A stretch of DNA of 23,375 bases. Origin: Flavobacterium psychrophilum. GTDB taxonomy: Bacteria > Bacteroidota > Bacteroidia > Flavobacteriales > Flavobacteriaceae. The stretch covers positions 1-23,375 of the forward strand of contig CAMCTL010000038.1 in NCBI GenBank assembly GCA_945878515.1. Reading direction: 5' to 3'. The translations under genes were made by a program, and so were the position numbers. This document shows, piece by piece, positions 1-7,083 of this stretch; within the stretch, counting starts at the first letter, position 1; the number at the start of each line of letters is the position of its first letter. The notes under the pieces are model-generated. The model was not told the origin of the DNA, did not search any database, and was given only the letters and a program-made list of their open reading frames with translations.

Positions 1-1340
1 TAGATACCAACGCGATTTTAGATTCAATAAGAAACAAAGTAAAAGGAATTGCTGGTGCCAAAATCACTGTCGAAAAAGACGCCGCTGGTCCGCCATCGGG
101 TTATCCAATTAGTTTGCAATTGTCAGGTACCGACTACGACCAAATGCTAATTGAAGCCAATAAAGTAATCGCTTTTATCAATTCTAAAAAGATTGAAGGA
201 ATTGAAAAATTGAATATTGACGTGAACAAAGAAGCGCCAGAACTCGAAATGAAAATTGATAGAGTAGGCGTAGGAAGTTTAGGAACTACCACAGGGCAAG
301 TGGGTTTCACGATGCGCCGTGCTATTTATGGTCAAGAAATTTCTAAATACAAAGAAGGAAAAGACGACTACGATATTACGATGCGATTGCAAGAAGATCA
401 GCGCAAAAACGAAAGTGTTTTGTTCAATCAGCCGGTTACTTTTAGAAATATGAACAACGGACAAATCGTTCAAATCCCAATTTCGTCCATTTCATCGACT
501 GAAAAGAAATACACTTTCAACCAAATCAAACGTAAGAATTCAAAACGAGTAATGACCATTTATTCTAACGTTCTGACTGGTGCGAATGGTGACGGAATTA
601 CAAAACAAATCGAGTCGGCATTAAAAACATCCAACTATAAAATGGCTGGCGATATTACCTATTCATTCTCGGGCGAGCAAGAACAGCAAAAGAAAGATTC
701 AGCTTTCTTGTTTGGTGCCTTGTTGCTGGCATTAGCAAGTATCACTATTATTATTGTACTACAGTTCAACTCTATTTCTAAAACATTAGTTATTATGTTT
801 ACTGTTTTACTCAGTTTCTCCGGGGTTTTCTATGGTTATGTAATTGCACAAATGGATTTTGTAATCCTGATGACCATGATGGGAATCATTGCCCTGTCGG
901 GAATTGTAGTGAAAAACGGAATCGTATTAATGGATTTCTTTGTTTTGCTTTTGGATGAAAAAGTAAACAAGAAAAAACTCGAATCGCACGACGATTTGTC
1001 CATTGAAGAAATAAAAGAAGTAATTATCGAATCTGGAAAATCAAGATTACGTCCGGTTTTACTAACCGCATTAACGGCAATTTTGGGATTGATTCCGCTT
1101 GCCATTGGTTTAAATTTCGACTTCTTTGGACTCATCACCGATTTGAATCCGCACCTTTATATGGGTGGCGACAATGTTATTTTCTGGGCACCATTGGCTT
1201 GGACCATTATCTTCGGACTGACTTATGCCACAGTTTTAACTTTAGTAATGGTACCCGTAATGTTCTATTTAGTAAAAAGAACTAAATATTGGTTAAGAGA
1301 TAAAAGAGAGGCTCGTGAAGCAAAGGCTGTAAAAATCTAG
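1..1340 (+). CDS. RND-family efflux transporter permease, C-terminal part (5' truncated by window edge)
   Basis: Inner-membrane proton-driven exporter of the AcrB/HAE1 type, which works with a periplasmic adaptor and an outer-membrane channel. The frame is open from the window edge (first full codon at 3), so only the last 445 residues of a protein normally over 1000 residues are seen. In order they contain the second periplasmic porter/docking region, then five hydrophobic segments matching the last transmembrane helices. The helix before the final pair carries a glycine-rich GIIALSGIVVKNGIVLMD segment, the equivalent of the GIVVNNAIVLID stretch of relatives. It is followed by SRLRPVLLTALTAILGLIPLA, a typical RND signature. 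A short insertion before the last helix (LNPHLYMGGDN) resembles Bacteroidota members. A hairpin terminator follows the stop at once, so this is the last gene of its unit. The substrate cannot be told from this part. Confidence 0.95.
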   Translation, partial: DTNAILDSIRNKVKGIAGAKITVEKDAAGPPSGYPISLQLSGTDYDQMLIEANKVIAFINSKKIEGIEKLNIDVNKEAPELEMKIDRVGVGSLGTTTGQVGFTMRRAIYGQEISKYKEGKDDYDITMRLQEDQRKNESVLFNQPVTFRNMNNGQIVQIPISSISSTEKKYTFNQIKRKNSKRVMTIYSNVLTGANGDGITKQIESALKTSNYKMAGDITYSFSGEQEQQKKDSAFLFGALLLALASITIIIVLQFNSISKTLVIMFTVLLSFSGVFYGYVIAQMDFVILMTMMGIIALSGIVVKNGIVLMDFFVLLLDEKVNKKKLESHDDLSIEEIKEVIIESGKSRLRPVLLTALTAILGLIPLAIGLNFDFFGLITDLNPHLYMGGDNVIFWAPLAWTIIFGLTYATVLTLVMVPVMFYLVKRTKYWLRDKREAREAKAVKI

Positions 1341-1359
1341 ATTTTTCCAACTTTAAATA

Positions 1360-1584
1360 TTGAAACCACCCGAGATTTATTTTGGGTGGTTTTTTTTGTT
1401 TTTACCTGATGCGACTTTGTGTGCTTGGGTTGGTTGTGCTATTTTGCAGCATAAGGCGAAGTATAGAGAATTGTCGCAAGAACAAATAGAAAAAGCTTGT
1501 GTTTTTGAAAGATTTGACAACCGATGCCGAGCAATAGCTTTTTGTAGAAAAATATATTTATATTTGGAAAAAGATTTGAACTAA
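1360..1584 (+). pseudogene. Unrecognised open frame, probably a decayed or non-coding fragment
   Basis: An open frame of up to 74 codons whose only possible starts are TTG codons; the first overlaps the terminator stem of the preceding gene, and there is no ATG in the frame. The last ~45 residues look protein-like (a polar helix containing ELSQEQIEK, then basic and cysteine residues, ending in YLYLEKDLN), while the first 15 are translated terminator. I do not recognise a family. It may be the 3' remnant of a gene lost when the accessory islet formed, or chance. It is listed because it fills an otherwise gene-free stretch (1341-1722). Confidence 0.2.
1363..1399 (+). terminator. Rho-independent terminator of the RND efflux gene
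   Basis: A perfect 9-bp stem AAACCACCC (1363-1371) / GGGTGGTTT (1384-1392) with a 12-nt loop, running into a T-rich tract to about 1399. It lies 22 bp after the RND stop codon. Confidence 0.85.
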
Positions 1585-1599
1585 AACATGCGTATAACA

Positions 1600-1690
1600 T
1601 GCCAATTTAGAACAAAAAGCAGTAGTTTTATGCGTGTATACAATAGTTGGCGACAAGGCATTAGTAAAACTACAACTCGTCGACTATAAT
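1600..1690. repeat. Interleaved inverted repeats between the ORF fragment and the membrane-protein gene
   Basis: GTAGTTTTA (1622-1630) is exactly complementary to TAAAACTAC (1665-1673). A second pair is interleaved with it: ATAGT plus CGAC (1643-1654, split by TGG) against GTCGACTAT (1679-1687). ATGCGTATAAC and ATGCGTGTATAC also recur about 40 bp apart. The pairs cross, so they cannot all form one simple hairpin; they may be alternative folds or a recombination site. No T-tract follows, so it is not a terminator. Confidence 0.4.
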
Positions 1691-1722
1691 AGCGATTGTA
1701 AATCAAATAAAGCATAGCAAAT

Positions 1723-2121
1723 ATGGTAGTAATAATGTTTCTTTTTTGCGGAATTTATATGTTTCCTTTCATGATTGGAAGCGGCTCTTTTCTGCGCAAA
1801 AAAGTAAACTTTAGAATCGTTGCCATTATTGCATGTATCCCAATTATTCTTACATTACTTATATTATTATTTTCGCTTGACGATGAAAGGCGATTTTCAT
1901 TTTATTGCTTAGTGCCATTTACGATATTATTTATGTATAAATGTGCAGACAACTACATTTTGAAAAAGTTTAATCGCCATTTTTATTTCTATAAAAAATA
2001 TAGCGATGGATTTGAATCCAAGAACGCAACTTGGATTGAATTTTTAATACAAATGTCAATTGCTTTTGTTCCTTTGTTTTTTTGGACGTATTTAGGAGAC
2101 TTAATTTTTAATTTGCACTGA
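1723..2121 (+). CDS. Small hypothetical integral membrane protein
   Basis: A 132-residue protein that I cannot assign to a family. Hydrophobic stretches at about residues 3-20, 31-52, 59-72 and 104-125 predict three or four transmembrane helices. Between the last two lies a basic, aromatic loop (KKFNRHFYFYKKYSDGF), so most positive charge is on one side, probably the cytoplasm. There is no signal-peptide cleavage motif, catalytic motif or lipobox. The first ATG is used; a second ATG four codons later (1735) would leave the helices intact. It is AT-rich, stands alone between repeat-like DNA on both sides, and is followed 33 bp after its stop by the first copy of the long direct repeat. That fits an accessory, horizontally mobile gene. 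Function unknown. Confidence 0.6.
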   Translation: MVVIMFLFCGIYMFPFMIGSGSFLRKKVNFRIVAIIACIPIILTLLILLFSLDDERRFSFYCLVPFTILFMYKCADNYILKKFNRHFYFYKKYSDGFESKNATWIEFLIQMSIAFVPLFFWTYLGDLIFNLH

Positions 2122-2153
2122 CAGTCAACATCAGTTTGCAAAAACGGCCCCAG

Positions 2154-2339
2154 GCTGCCGCTAGCAGAAATAATTTCAAAGGCTAGTGTTATCGTCACTC
2201 TCGTAACCATAAAGTTGAGCCAACCATAAATAGCAAAACACCGCTTTCATAAGAAGTTTTTTTTGCATTTTCCAATCAAAAATCCGTACCGTTATCAAAA
2301 ATAAATCTACCAAAATACTTTTTCAAAAAAATAAATTCA
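2154..2339. repeat. Long direct repeat, copy A (upstream of the acetyltransferase)
   Basis: A 186-bp unit matching 2977-3163 at a constant offset of 823 bp, shifted to 824 after one 1-bp indel. By eye there are about 13 differences, so roughly 93% identity. A 58-bp core (2175-2232) is identical. The unit has no open frame of note. It holds an imperfect inverted segment (GTTATCG / CGTAAC, 2188-2207 region, within GGCT...AGCC), an eight-T tract and an A/T-rich 3' third ending in AAATAAATTCA. It lies between the stop of the membrane-protein gene and the start of the GNAT gene. Confidence 0.9.
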
Positions 2340-2378
2340 CCGACCCTAAATTACAAGACTAAAATTCAAAGAAAAATT

Positions 2379-2897
2379 ATGATGACTTTCGGTAAAGCAA
2401 TTTTGACAGACTCGTTGAGAATTTCAGTTTTATTAAAAACAGTTTACATACAAACTTATGCTACAGAAGGAGTGACTTTTGAATTTGCAAACTTCCTTAA
2501 TAAAAGATTTTCTGTTGAGCACATTGAATCAACAATTACAAAAAGCCCCGACCAGCTTCTAATTGCATACTATAACCTTAACCCAATTGGTGTTGCTGAA
2601 ATAATTTACGACAAGATTTGCCCAATTAAAAACATAATGGCTCCAGAATTGAGTAAGTTATACATTTTGGAAAGGTTTTATGGCAAAGGAGTTGGCTACG
2701 GACTTATGAAAGAAGTTGAAAGTTTAGTAAAAGTTAGTGGGCACAAACACCTTTGGTTAGAAGTTTATAGCCAAAATGCAAGAGCTATCACATTTTACGA
2801 AAGACAGGGGTATAGTTCTATTGGCAAAGTTGACTTTCCAATGGAGAATAACAGCTATATAAACGATGTTATGATTAAGAATTTGTTTGAAAATTAA
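2379..2897 (+). CDS. GNAT-family N-acetyltransferase, PaiA-like
   Basis: Predicted cytosolic enzyme that transfers an acetyl group from acetyl-CoA to an amine. At 172 residues it has the usual length of a single GNAT domain. Motif A runs about 91-110 and contains RFYGKGVG (99-106), which fits the acetyl-CoA pyrophosphate-binding pattern RxxGxG. Motif B follows as WLEVYSQNARAITFYERQGY (126-145), with the conserved Asn133 and the Tyr140 expected to act as general acid. The N-terminal region (YATEGVTFEFANFLNKRFS) and the SKLYILERFYGKG stretch resemble PaiA-type polyamine or spermidine acetyltransferases, but the substrate is inferred from resemblance only. ATG at 2379 or the adjacent ATG at 2382 could start it. 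The gene stands alone, bracketed by two copies of a ~187-bp direct repeat, which suggests acquisition as a cassette. No terminator with a T-tract follows. Confidence 0.9.
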   Translation: MMTFGKAILTDSLRISVLLKTVYIQTYATEGVTFEFANFLNKRFSVEHIESTITKSPDQLLIAYYNLNPIGVAEIIYDKICPIKNIMAPELSKLYILERFYGKGVGYGLMKEVESLVKVSGHKHLWLEVYSQNARAITFYERQGYSSIGKVDFPMENNSYINDVMIKNLFEN

Positions 2898-2950
2898 AAT
2901 TATAATAATTGGCAAATGAAATATTGAGTACAGTACGATTGCCCCGCTAC

Positions 2951-2970
2951 CGCCCGAATCCTTTCGGGTG
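2951..2970. repeat. GC-rich hairpin downstream of the acetyltransferase
   Basis: CCCGAA (2953-2958) pairs with TTCGGG (2963-2968) around a TCCT loop; a G-T pair and a C-G pair extend it to 8 bp. There is no T-tract on either strand, so a role as an intrinsic terminator is doubtful. It immediately precedes repeat copy B and its GC-rich sequence stands out from the AT-rich surroundings. Confidence 0.5.
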
Positions 2971-2976
2971 GATCCA

Positions 2977-3163
2977 GCTGCCGAGAATAGAAATAACTTC
3001 AAAGGCTAGTGTTATCGTCACTCTCGTAACCATAAAGTTGAGCCAACCATAAATAACAAAACACCGCTCTAATAAGAAGCTTTTTTTTGAATTTTCCAAT
3101 CAAAAATCCGTACCGCTATCAAAAACAAATCTACCGAAATACTTTTTCAAAAAAATAAATTCA
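2977..3163. repeat. Long direct repeat, copy B (downstream of the acetyltransferase)
   Basis: A 187-bp partner of 2154-2339, with the same orientation and order of motifs, one inserted C before the eight-T tract and about 12 substitutions, most of them at the left end. The 58-bp identical core is 2998-3055. It fills most of the 411-bp gene-free stretch 2898-3308. The rest of that stretch holds the GC-rich hairpin and an AT-rich leader with a candidate promoter for the next gene. Confidence 0.9.
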
Positions 3164-3252
3164 AATAACTCAACTTCTTACATCAAAATTTGTATTTTTT
3201 GATTTTTTTAATAATCTTTGAGGACTTTTGTGAATAAATCGATAAAAATTTG

Positions 3253-3285
3253 TTTTGAATCACAAACGTCAAAAAGCATTATTTG
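3253..3285 (+). promoter_or_regulatory. Candidate promoter for the cytidylyltransferase-kinase gene
   Basis: TTTTG (3253-3257) is followed about 22 bp later by TATTTG (3280-3285), an incomplete match to the Bacteroidota -33 TTTG / -7 TAnnTTTG arrangement. It would give a leader of roughly 15-20 nt. This is a weak match, chosen only because nothing better lies between the repeat and the start codon. Confidence 0.3.
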
Positions 3286-3308
3286 TAACCTTAAAATAAA
3301 ATTATAAA

Positions 3309-4442
3309 ATGAATAAAAAAGTATTTGTAAGTGGTTGTTATGATATGTTGCATAGCGGTCACATTGCGTTTTTTGAAGAAGCAGCACAACAAGGCGATTT
3401 GTACGTTGGTATTGGTTCTGATAAAACAATCAACGAATTGAAAGCCCGAAAAACCATCAATTCTGATGCAGAAAGATTGTATATGGTCAATTCTTTGAAA
3501 GTAGTAAAAGAAGCTTGGATCAATCGTGGTGGCGGATTACTCGATTTTTTGGAAGAATTAAACACCTTAAAACCGGATATTTTCTTTGTAAACACTGACG
3601 GTCACACGCCTCAAAAAGAAGCATTGTGCAAAGAAATGAACATTGAATATATTGTAAGCAAAAGAATACCACACGGAAATTTGCCAACGCGTTCCACAAC
3701 GGCTTTGCGCCAAGAATGTAGAATCCCTTATCGTATTGATATTGCTGGTGGTTGGCTCGATCAGCCTTATGTAAGCAAATATGCAAGTGGTTCGGTTATT
3801 ACCATTTGTGTTGAACCTGATTACGAATTTAATGACCGCAGCGGTATGTCAACTAGCAGCCGAAAAAAAGCAATCGAACTTTGGCATAACGACATTCCAG
3901 AAGGCGACAAAGAAAAACTGGCAAAAACCTTATTTTGTTTTGAAAACCCTCCAGGAACTAAATATGTGAGTGGTTCTCAAGATTCATTAGGGATTACAAT
4001 GCCGGGTTTAAACAAATTTTTATATGAAGGCACTTATTGGCCAACAGATATAGAAACCGTAATGGTGCCTGAATTGCTCGAATGGATTGAAGAACGAATT
4101 TGGATGATTCCGCTTTATCCACGTGAGGCTGACTATGATGTTTTGGCTAACACTCACATTGACGAAAATGGAGCACGAGCTTTAGGCAAAGCAACCGATG
4201 ACTGCTGGAAAGCATTGCAACAACAAGATGCAGCAGCAGTAGGAAAAGCAATGGCTCAGAGTTTTGAAGCCCAAATCGCAATGTTTCCCGATATGGTAAC
4301 TACAGATATTTTAGCACAAATTGATCATTACAAAAAAGATGTTTTTGGCTGGAAAGTAAGCGGCGCAGGTGGTGGTGGTTATCTAATATTTTTTAGCGAA
4401 AAACCAATCGAAAACGCAATTCAAATACGAATCAGAAGATAA
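3309..4442 (+). CDS. Fusion of a cytidylyltransferase-fold domain and a GHMP-type sugar kinase domain
   Basis: A 377-residue predicted cytosolic protein that probably phosphorylates a sugar and activates it as a nucleotide sugar; the substrate is unknown. Domain 1 (about 1-135) is a nucleotidyltransferase of the cytidylyltransferase superfamily. It has VSGCYDMLHSGH with the nucleotide-binding HxGH motif at 15-18, GIGSD at 34-38, and TRSTTALR (127-134) in the place of the ISSTxxR motif. Domain 2 (about 138-377) resembles GHMP kinases of the HddA/fucokinase kind. It has RIPYRIDIAGGWLDQP (138-153), SGMSTSS (178-184) at the place of the ATP-binding GLGSS loop, SGSQDSLG (221-228) and the C-terminal GAGGGGY (352-358). 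The loop lacks the usual preceding proline motif, so kinase activity is probable but not certain. The gene is monocistronic, with no sugar or LPS genes next to it. HldE, a better known kinase/nucleotidyltransferase fusion, has a different kinase family and the opposite domain order. Confidence 0.85.
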   Translation: MNKKVFVSGCYDMLHSGHIAFFEEAAQQGDLYVGIGSDKTINELKARKTINSDAERLYMVNSLKVVKEAWINRGGGLLDFLEELNTLKPDIFFVNTDGHTPQKEALCKEMNIEYIVSKRIPHGNLPTRSTTALRQECRIPYRIDIAGGWLDQPYVSKYASGSVITICVEPDYEFNDRSGMSTSSRKKAIELWHNDIPEGDKEKLAKTLFCFENPPGTKYVSGSQDSLGITMPGLNKFLYEGTYWPTDIETVMVPELLEWIEERIWMIPLYPREADYDVLANTHIDENGARALGKATDDCWKALQQQDAAAVGKAMAQSFEAQIAMFPDMVTTDILAQIDHYKKDVFGWKVSGAGGGGYLIFFSEKPIENAIQIRIRR

Positions 4443-4474
4443 CTTCGGAATGATATAGTTCTGATAATAAAATC

Positions 4475-4516
4475 AAAATCGGCTGTTACAAAAATTTGTG
4501 ACAGCCGATTTTTTTT
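4475..4516 (+). terminator. Strong Rho-independent terminator of the cytidylyltransferase-kinase gene
   Basis: A 12-bp perfect stem AAAATCGGCTGT (4475-4486) / ACAGCCGATTTT (4501-4512), extended inward past one mismatch by ACAAA/TTTGT, and running into eight T residues (4509-4516). It starts 32 bp after the stop codon. Confidence 0.95.
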
Positions 4517-4518
4517 AT

Positions 4519-4602
4519 AGACGTTACTGTATTGATTAAATACGCAGAAAGAGATGTTTATTTTCTAAATTATTGCTCAGATTTCTGCAAAATTGAACGT
4601 CT
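4519..4602. repeat. Nested inverted repeats between terminator and aspS
   Basis: The outer pair is AGACGTT (4519-4525) / AACGTCT (4596-4602). The inner pair is GCAGAAA (4544-4550) / TTTCTGC (4582-4588), with a possible GAG/CTC extension inside. Together they could fold an ~84-nt two-stage stem. The rest of the gene-free stretch 4443-4792 is the terminator, plain AT-rich DNA and the aspS promoter. The flanking arms are unequal (18 and 7 nt), so the structure is tentative. Confidence 0.3.
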
Positions 4603-4766
4603 TTCTATACCGTAAATTTAAAAATTTAATTTGAATTAAAAAAATATTTGACTTCAATTTTTAGAACTTAATGTAAAAAACAACCCAAGGAAAATTCTAA
4701 AACAAAAACCAAACTTGCCGTTATTAATCTTTCAAATTTCATAATCCATATATTCATAATTAGTGT

Positions 4767-4774
4767 TAAATTTG
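4767..4774 (+). promoter_or_regulatory. -7 promoter element for aspS
   Basis: TAAATTTG is an exact match to the Bacteroidota consensus TAnnTTTG. It ends 18 bp before the aspS ATG, giving a short leader of about 12 nt. No clear -33 TTTG is seen at the expected distance. Confidence 0.55.
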
Positions 4775-4792
4775 CACTCTAAAAATAATTAA

Positions 4793-6541
4793 ATGTATAG
4801 AAGTCATAATTGTGGCGAATTAAATGCCTCAAACATTAATACCGAAGTTACGCTTGCAGGTTGGGTTCAAAAATCTCGAGACAAAGGATTTATGAATTGG
4901 GTCGATTTGCGTGACCGTTACGGAGTTACCCAATTAATTTTCGACGAAAGTCGCTCTCCAAAAGAAGTTTTTGAATTGGCTAAAACGCTTGGGCGTGAAT
5001 TCGTAATTCAAGCCAAAGGTACCGTTATTGAACGAGAATCCAAAAATGCCATTATGTCTACTGGCGACATCGAAATCCTAGTTACAGAACTCAAAATATT
5101 GAATTCATCCATAACACCACCTTTTACAATCGAAGACGATACCGATGGTGGCGAAGACATCCGAATGAAATACCGTTACTTAGATATTCGTCGGAATCCG
5201 GTTAAAGACAATTTGCTTTTCCGCCATAAAGTAGCGATGGAAGTTCGAAAATACCTTTCGGATTTGGATTTTTGCGAAGTAGAAACGCCATATTTAATCA
5301 AATCAACTCCCGAAGGTGCAAGAGACTTTGTAGTTCCTTCGAGAATGAATGAAGGACAATTTTATGCATTGCCACAATCGCCACAAACCTTCAAACAATT
5401 ATTGATGGTAGGAGGAATGGACAAATATTTCCAAATTGTGAAATGTTTCCGTGACGAAGACTTACGTGCCGACCGTCAACCAGAATTCACACAAATCGAT
5501 TGCGAAATGGCATTTGTAGAACAAGAAGATATCTTGAATGTTTTCGAAGGATTGACTCGCCATTTACTCAAAGAAATCAAAGGAATAGACGTAGAAAAAT
5601 TCCCAAGAATTACCTACGATTATGCTATGAAAACCTATGGAAATGACAAACCGGACATTCGATTCGGAATGAAATTTGGCGAGTTAAACGAGTTTGCTCA
5701 ACATAAAGATTTTTCAGTTTTCAATTCAGCTGAATTGGTTGTTGGAATTGCAGTTCCAGAAGCTGGAAATTATACCCGTAAAGAAATTGACGGTTTGATT
5801 GAGTGGATTAAACGTCCACAAATTGGCGCCAGCGGAATGGTTTATGTAAAATGCAACGAAGACGGAACCTACAAATCATCGGTAGATAAATTCTACGATC
5901 AAGACGATTTACGTAATTGGGCAAAAACAACTGGAGCCAAAGCAGGCGATATGATTTTTGTGCTTTCTGGTCCAGCCGATAAAACCCGAACACAACTTTC
6001 AGCTTTAAGGATGGAATTAGCCAATCGTTTGGGGTTAAGAAAGCCAACCGAGTTTGCTCCACTGTGGGTGGTTGATTTTCCATTACTGGAATTTGAAGAG
6101 GAAACCGGTCGATACCACGCAATGCACCATCCGTTTACTTCTCCAAAACCTGAAGACATGCACTTATTGGAAACCAATCCGAAAGCAGTTCGTGCCAATG
6201 CTTATGATATGGTGTTGAACGGAAACGAAATTGGTGGAGGTTCAATTCGTATTCATGATAAATCTACCCAACAATTGATGTTTAAATATCTAGGCTTTAC
6301 ACCAGAACAAGCCGAGGATCAATTTGGTTTCTTAATGAACGCTTTTCAATATGGCGCACCACCTCATGGAGGTTTGGCTTTTGGATTGGATAGATTGGTT
6401 TCTATTCTTGGTGGACAAGAAACGATTCGGGATTTTATTGCTTTTCCAAAGAATAATTCTGGAAGAGATGTGATGATTGATGCGCCATCAGTAATTGATG
6501 AATTACAATTAAATGAATTGCATATTAAATTGAATTTGTAG
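4793..6541 (+). CDS. aspS: Aspartyl-tRNA synthetase
   Basis: Cytosolic class IIb synthetase that charges tRNA(Asp) with aspartate. Its 582 residues match the bacterial-type enzyme. The N-terminal OB-fold anticodon-binding domain covers about 1-105 and includes [21 protein letters not shown]. The catalytic domain has motif 1 around 148-168, motif 2 as [18 protein letters not shown] (219-236) and motif 3 as [15 protein letters not shown] (527-541). The insertion between motifs 2 and 3 (about 290-410) corresponds to the GAD domain found in bacterial rather than archaeal or eukaryotic AspRS. The start ATG lies just after an A-rich leader without a Shine-Dalgarno sequence, downstream of a TAnnTTTG element. 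The gene is monocistronic; the next gene has its own promoter-like sequences. Whether it is discriminating or also charges tRNA(Asn) cannot be decided from this window. Confidence 0.98.
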   Translation: MYRSHNCGELNASNINTEVTLAGWVQKSRDKGFMNWVDLRDRYGVTQLIFDESRSPKEVFELAKTLGREFVIQAKGTVIERESKNAIMSTGDIEILVTELKILNSSITPPFTIEDDTDGGEDIRMKYRYLDIRRNPVKDNLLFRHKVAMEVRKYLSDLDFCEVETPYLIKSTPEGARDFVVPSRMNEGQFYALPQSPQTFKQLLMVGGMDKYFQIVKCFRDEDLRADRQPEFTQIDCEMAFVEQEDILNVFEGLTRHLLKEIKGIDVEKFPRITYDYAMKTYGNDKPDIRFGMKFGELNEFAQHKDFSVFNSAELVVGIAVPEAGNYTRKEIDGLIEWIKRPQIGASGMVYVKCNEDGTYKSSVDKFYDQDDLRNWAKTTGAKAGDMIFVLSGPADKTRTQLSALRMELANRLGLRKPTEFAPLWVVDFPLLEFEEETGRYHAMHHPFTSPKPEDMHLLETNPKAVRANAYDMVLNGNEIGGGSIRIHDKSTQQLMFKYLGFTPEQAEDQFGFLMNAFQYGAPPHGGLAFGLDRLVSILGGQETIRDFIAFPKNNSGRDVMIDAPSVIDELQLNELHIKLNL

Positions 6542-6609
6542 CTTTTAGTATAAAATTTTGTTTGATTTCACTAAATTTTAAATATTTTAGTAAAATGTTT
6601 ACAATAGTA

Positions 6610-6640
6610 TATTTTTGTATTAGATTAAATATTACATTTG
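6610..6640 (+). promoter_or_regulatory. Two candidate -7 elements for the cold-shock gene
   Basis: TATTTTTG (6610-6617) and TACATTTG (6633-6640) both match TAnnTTTG exactly. The downstream one would give a leader of roughly 20-25 nt, the upstream one about 45 nt. TTTTTG of the upstream element lies only 15 bp before the downstream element, slightly short for a -33/-7 pair. Confidence 0.45.
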
Positions 6641-6669
6641 CCTCATTATAAATTATTATTACAATTACA

Positions 6670-6864
6670 ATGCGTACAGGTACAGTTAAATTTTTCAATG
6701 AATCAAAAGGTTACGGATTCATTACAGACGAAGAAACAGGAAAAGACATTTTTGTTCATGCATCAGGAATCAACGCGGAAGAGCTTCGTGAAGGTGATAG
6801 AGTAAGCTATGAAGAAGAAGAAGGAAGAAAAGGAAAAGTTGCTGCGAAAGTAGCAGTAATCTAA
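6670..6864 (+). CDS. Cold-shock domain protein (CspA family)
   Basis: A 64-residue single cold-shock domain, a small five-stranded beta-barrel that binds single-stranded RNA and DNA and acts as an RNA chaperone and antiterminator. The RNP1 motif is KGYGFIT (13-19) and RNP2 is DIFVHAS (26-32). MRTGTVKFFNESKGYGFI at the N-terminus is typical of the family. It is monocistronic, flanked by two TAnnTTTG matches upstream and a strong terminator 37 bp downstream. The leader is much shorter than the long cold-responsive leader of E. coli cspA, so there is no sign of the same thermosensor; cold induction cannot be inferred from sequence alone. Confidence 0.97.
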   Translation: MRTGTVKFFNESKGYGFITDEETGKDIFVHASGINAEELREGDRVSYEEEEGRKGKVAAKVAVI

Positions 6865-6900
6865 GCATAAAAATTCATTTTTATTGCCTACGAATGTTTA

Positions 6901-6932
6901 AAACATCCCGATAATTCGGGATGTTTTTTTTT
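6901..6932 (+). terminator. Rho-independent terminator of the cold-shock gene
   Basis: An 11-bp perfect stem AAACATCCCGA (6901-6911) / TCGGGATGTTT (6916-6926) with a 4-nt loop TAAT and nine consecutive T residues (6924-6932). Confidence 0.95.
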
Positions 6933-7022
6933 ATAACCCAATAAATTTCCTCTGCTAAATATCAACAAAACTTAATTCTACGTTAATTATCCTTTTCTTC
7001 AAACTAAAATTTGTTTTTTAAC

Positions 7023-7053
7023 TTGTGTTTTAAAGACTTGAAACCTATATTTG
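7023..7053 (+). promoter_or_regulatory. Probable promoter of the nuo operon
   Basis: TATATTTG (7046-7053) matches the Bacteroidota -7 consensus TAnnTTTG. TTG (7023-7025) lies 20 bp upstream, a plausible -33 element. Transcription would begin near 7058-7060, leaving a leader of about 25 nt before nuoA. It is the only exact TAnnTTTG match I found between the preceding terminator and nuoA. Confidence 0.6.
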
Positions 7054-7083
7054 TCCTGTTATTTATTTTAAACCAAATTTGCT

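Noticed and set aside
1723..2121. Membrane protein as a holin, immunity or toxin protein
   Set aside because: Size and helix count alone do not support any of these, and there is no partner gene next to it.
2951..2970. GC-rich hairpin as terminator of the GNAT gene
   Set aside because: No T-tract follows the stem on either strand.
2154..3163. Reading the direct repeats as ends of an insertion sequence or as a proven integron attC pair
   Set aside because: There is no transposase or integrase, the repeats are direct and not inverted at the ends, and only one box resembling GTTRRRY is seen without its complementary RYYYAAC partner.
3520..3786. 88-codon - strand frame inside the cytidylyltransferase-kinase gene
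   Set aside because: Shadow of a well supported + strand gene; it spans the conserved domain junction.
5808..6198. Two overlapping - strand frames of about 100 codons inside aspS
   Set aside because: Antisense to conserved aspS coding sequence, low-complexity translations, no start context.
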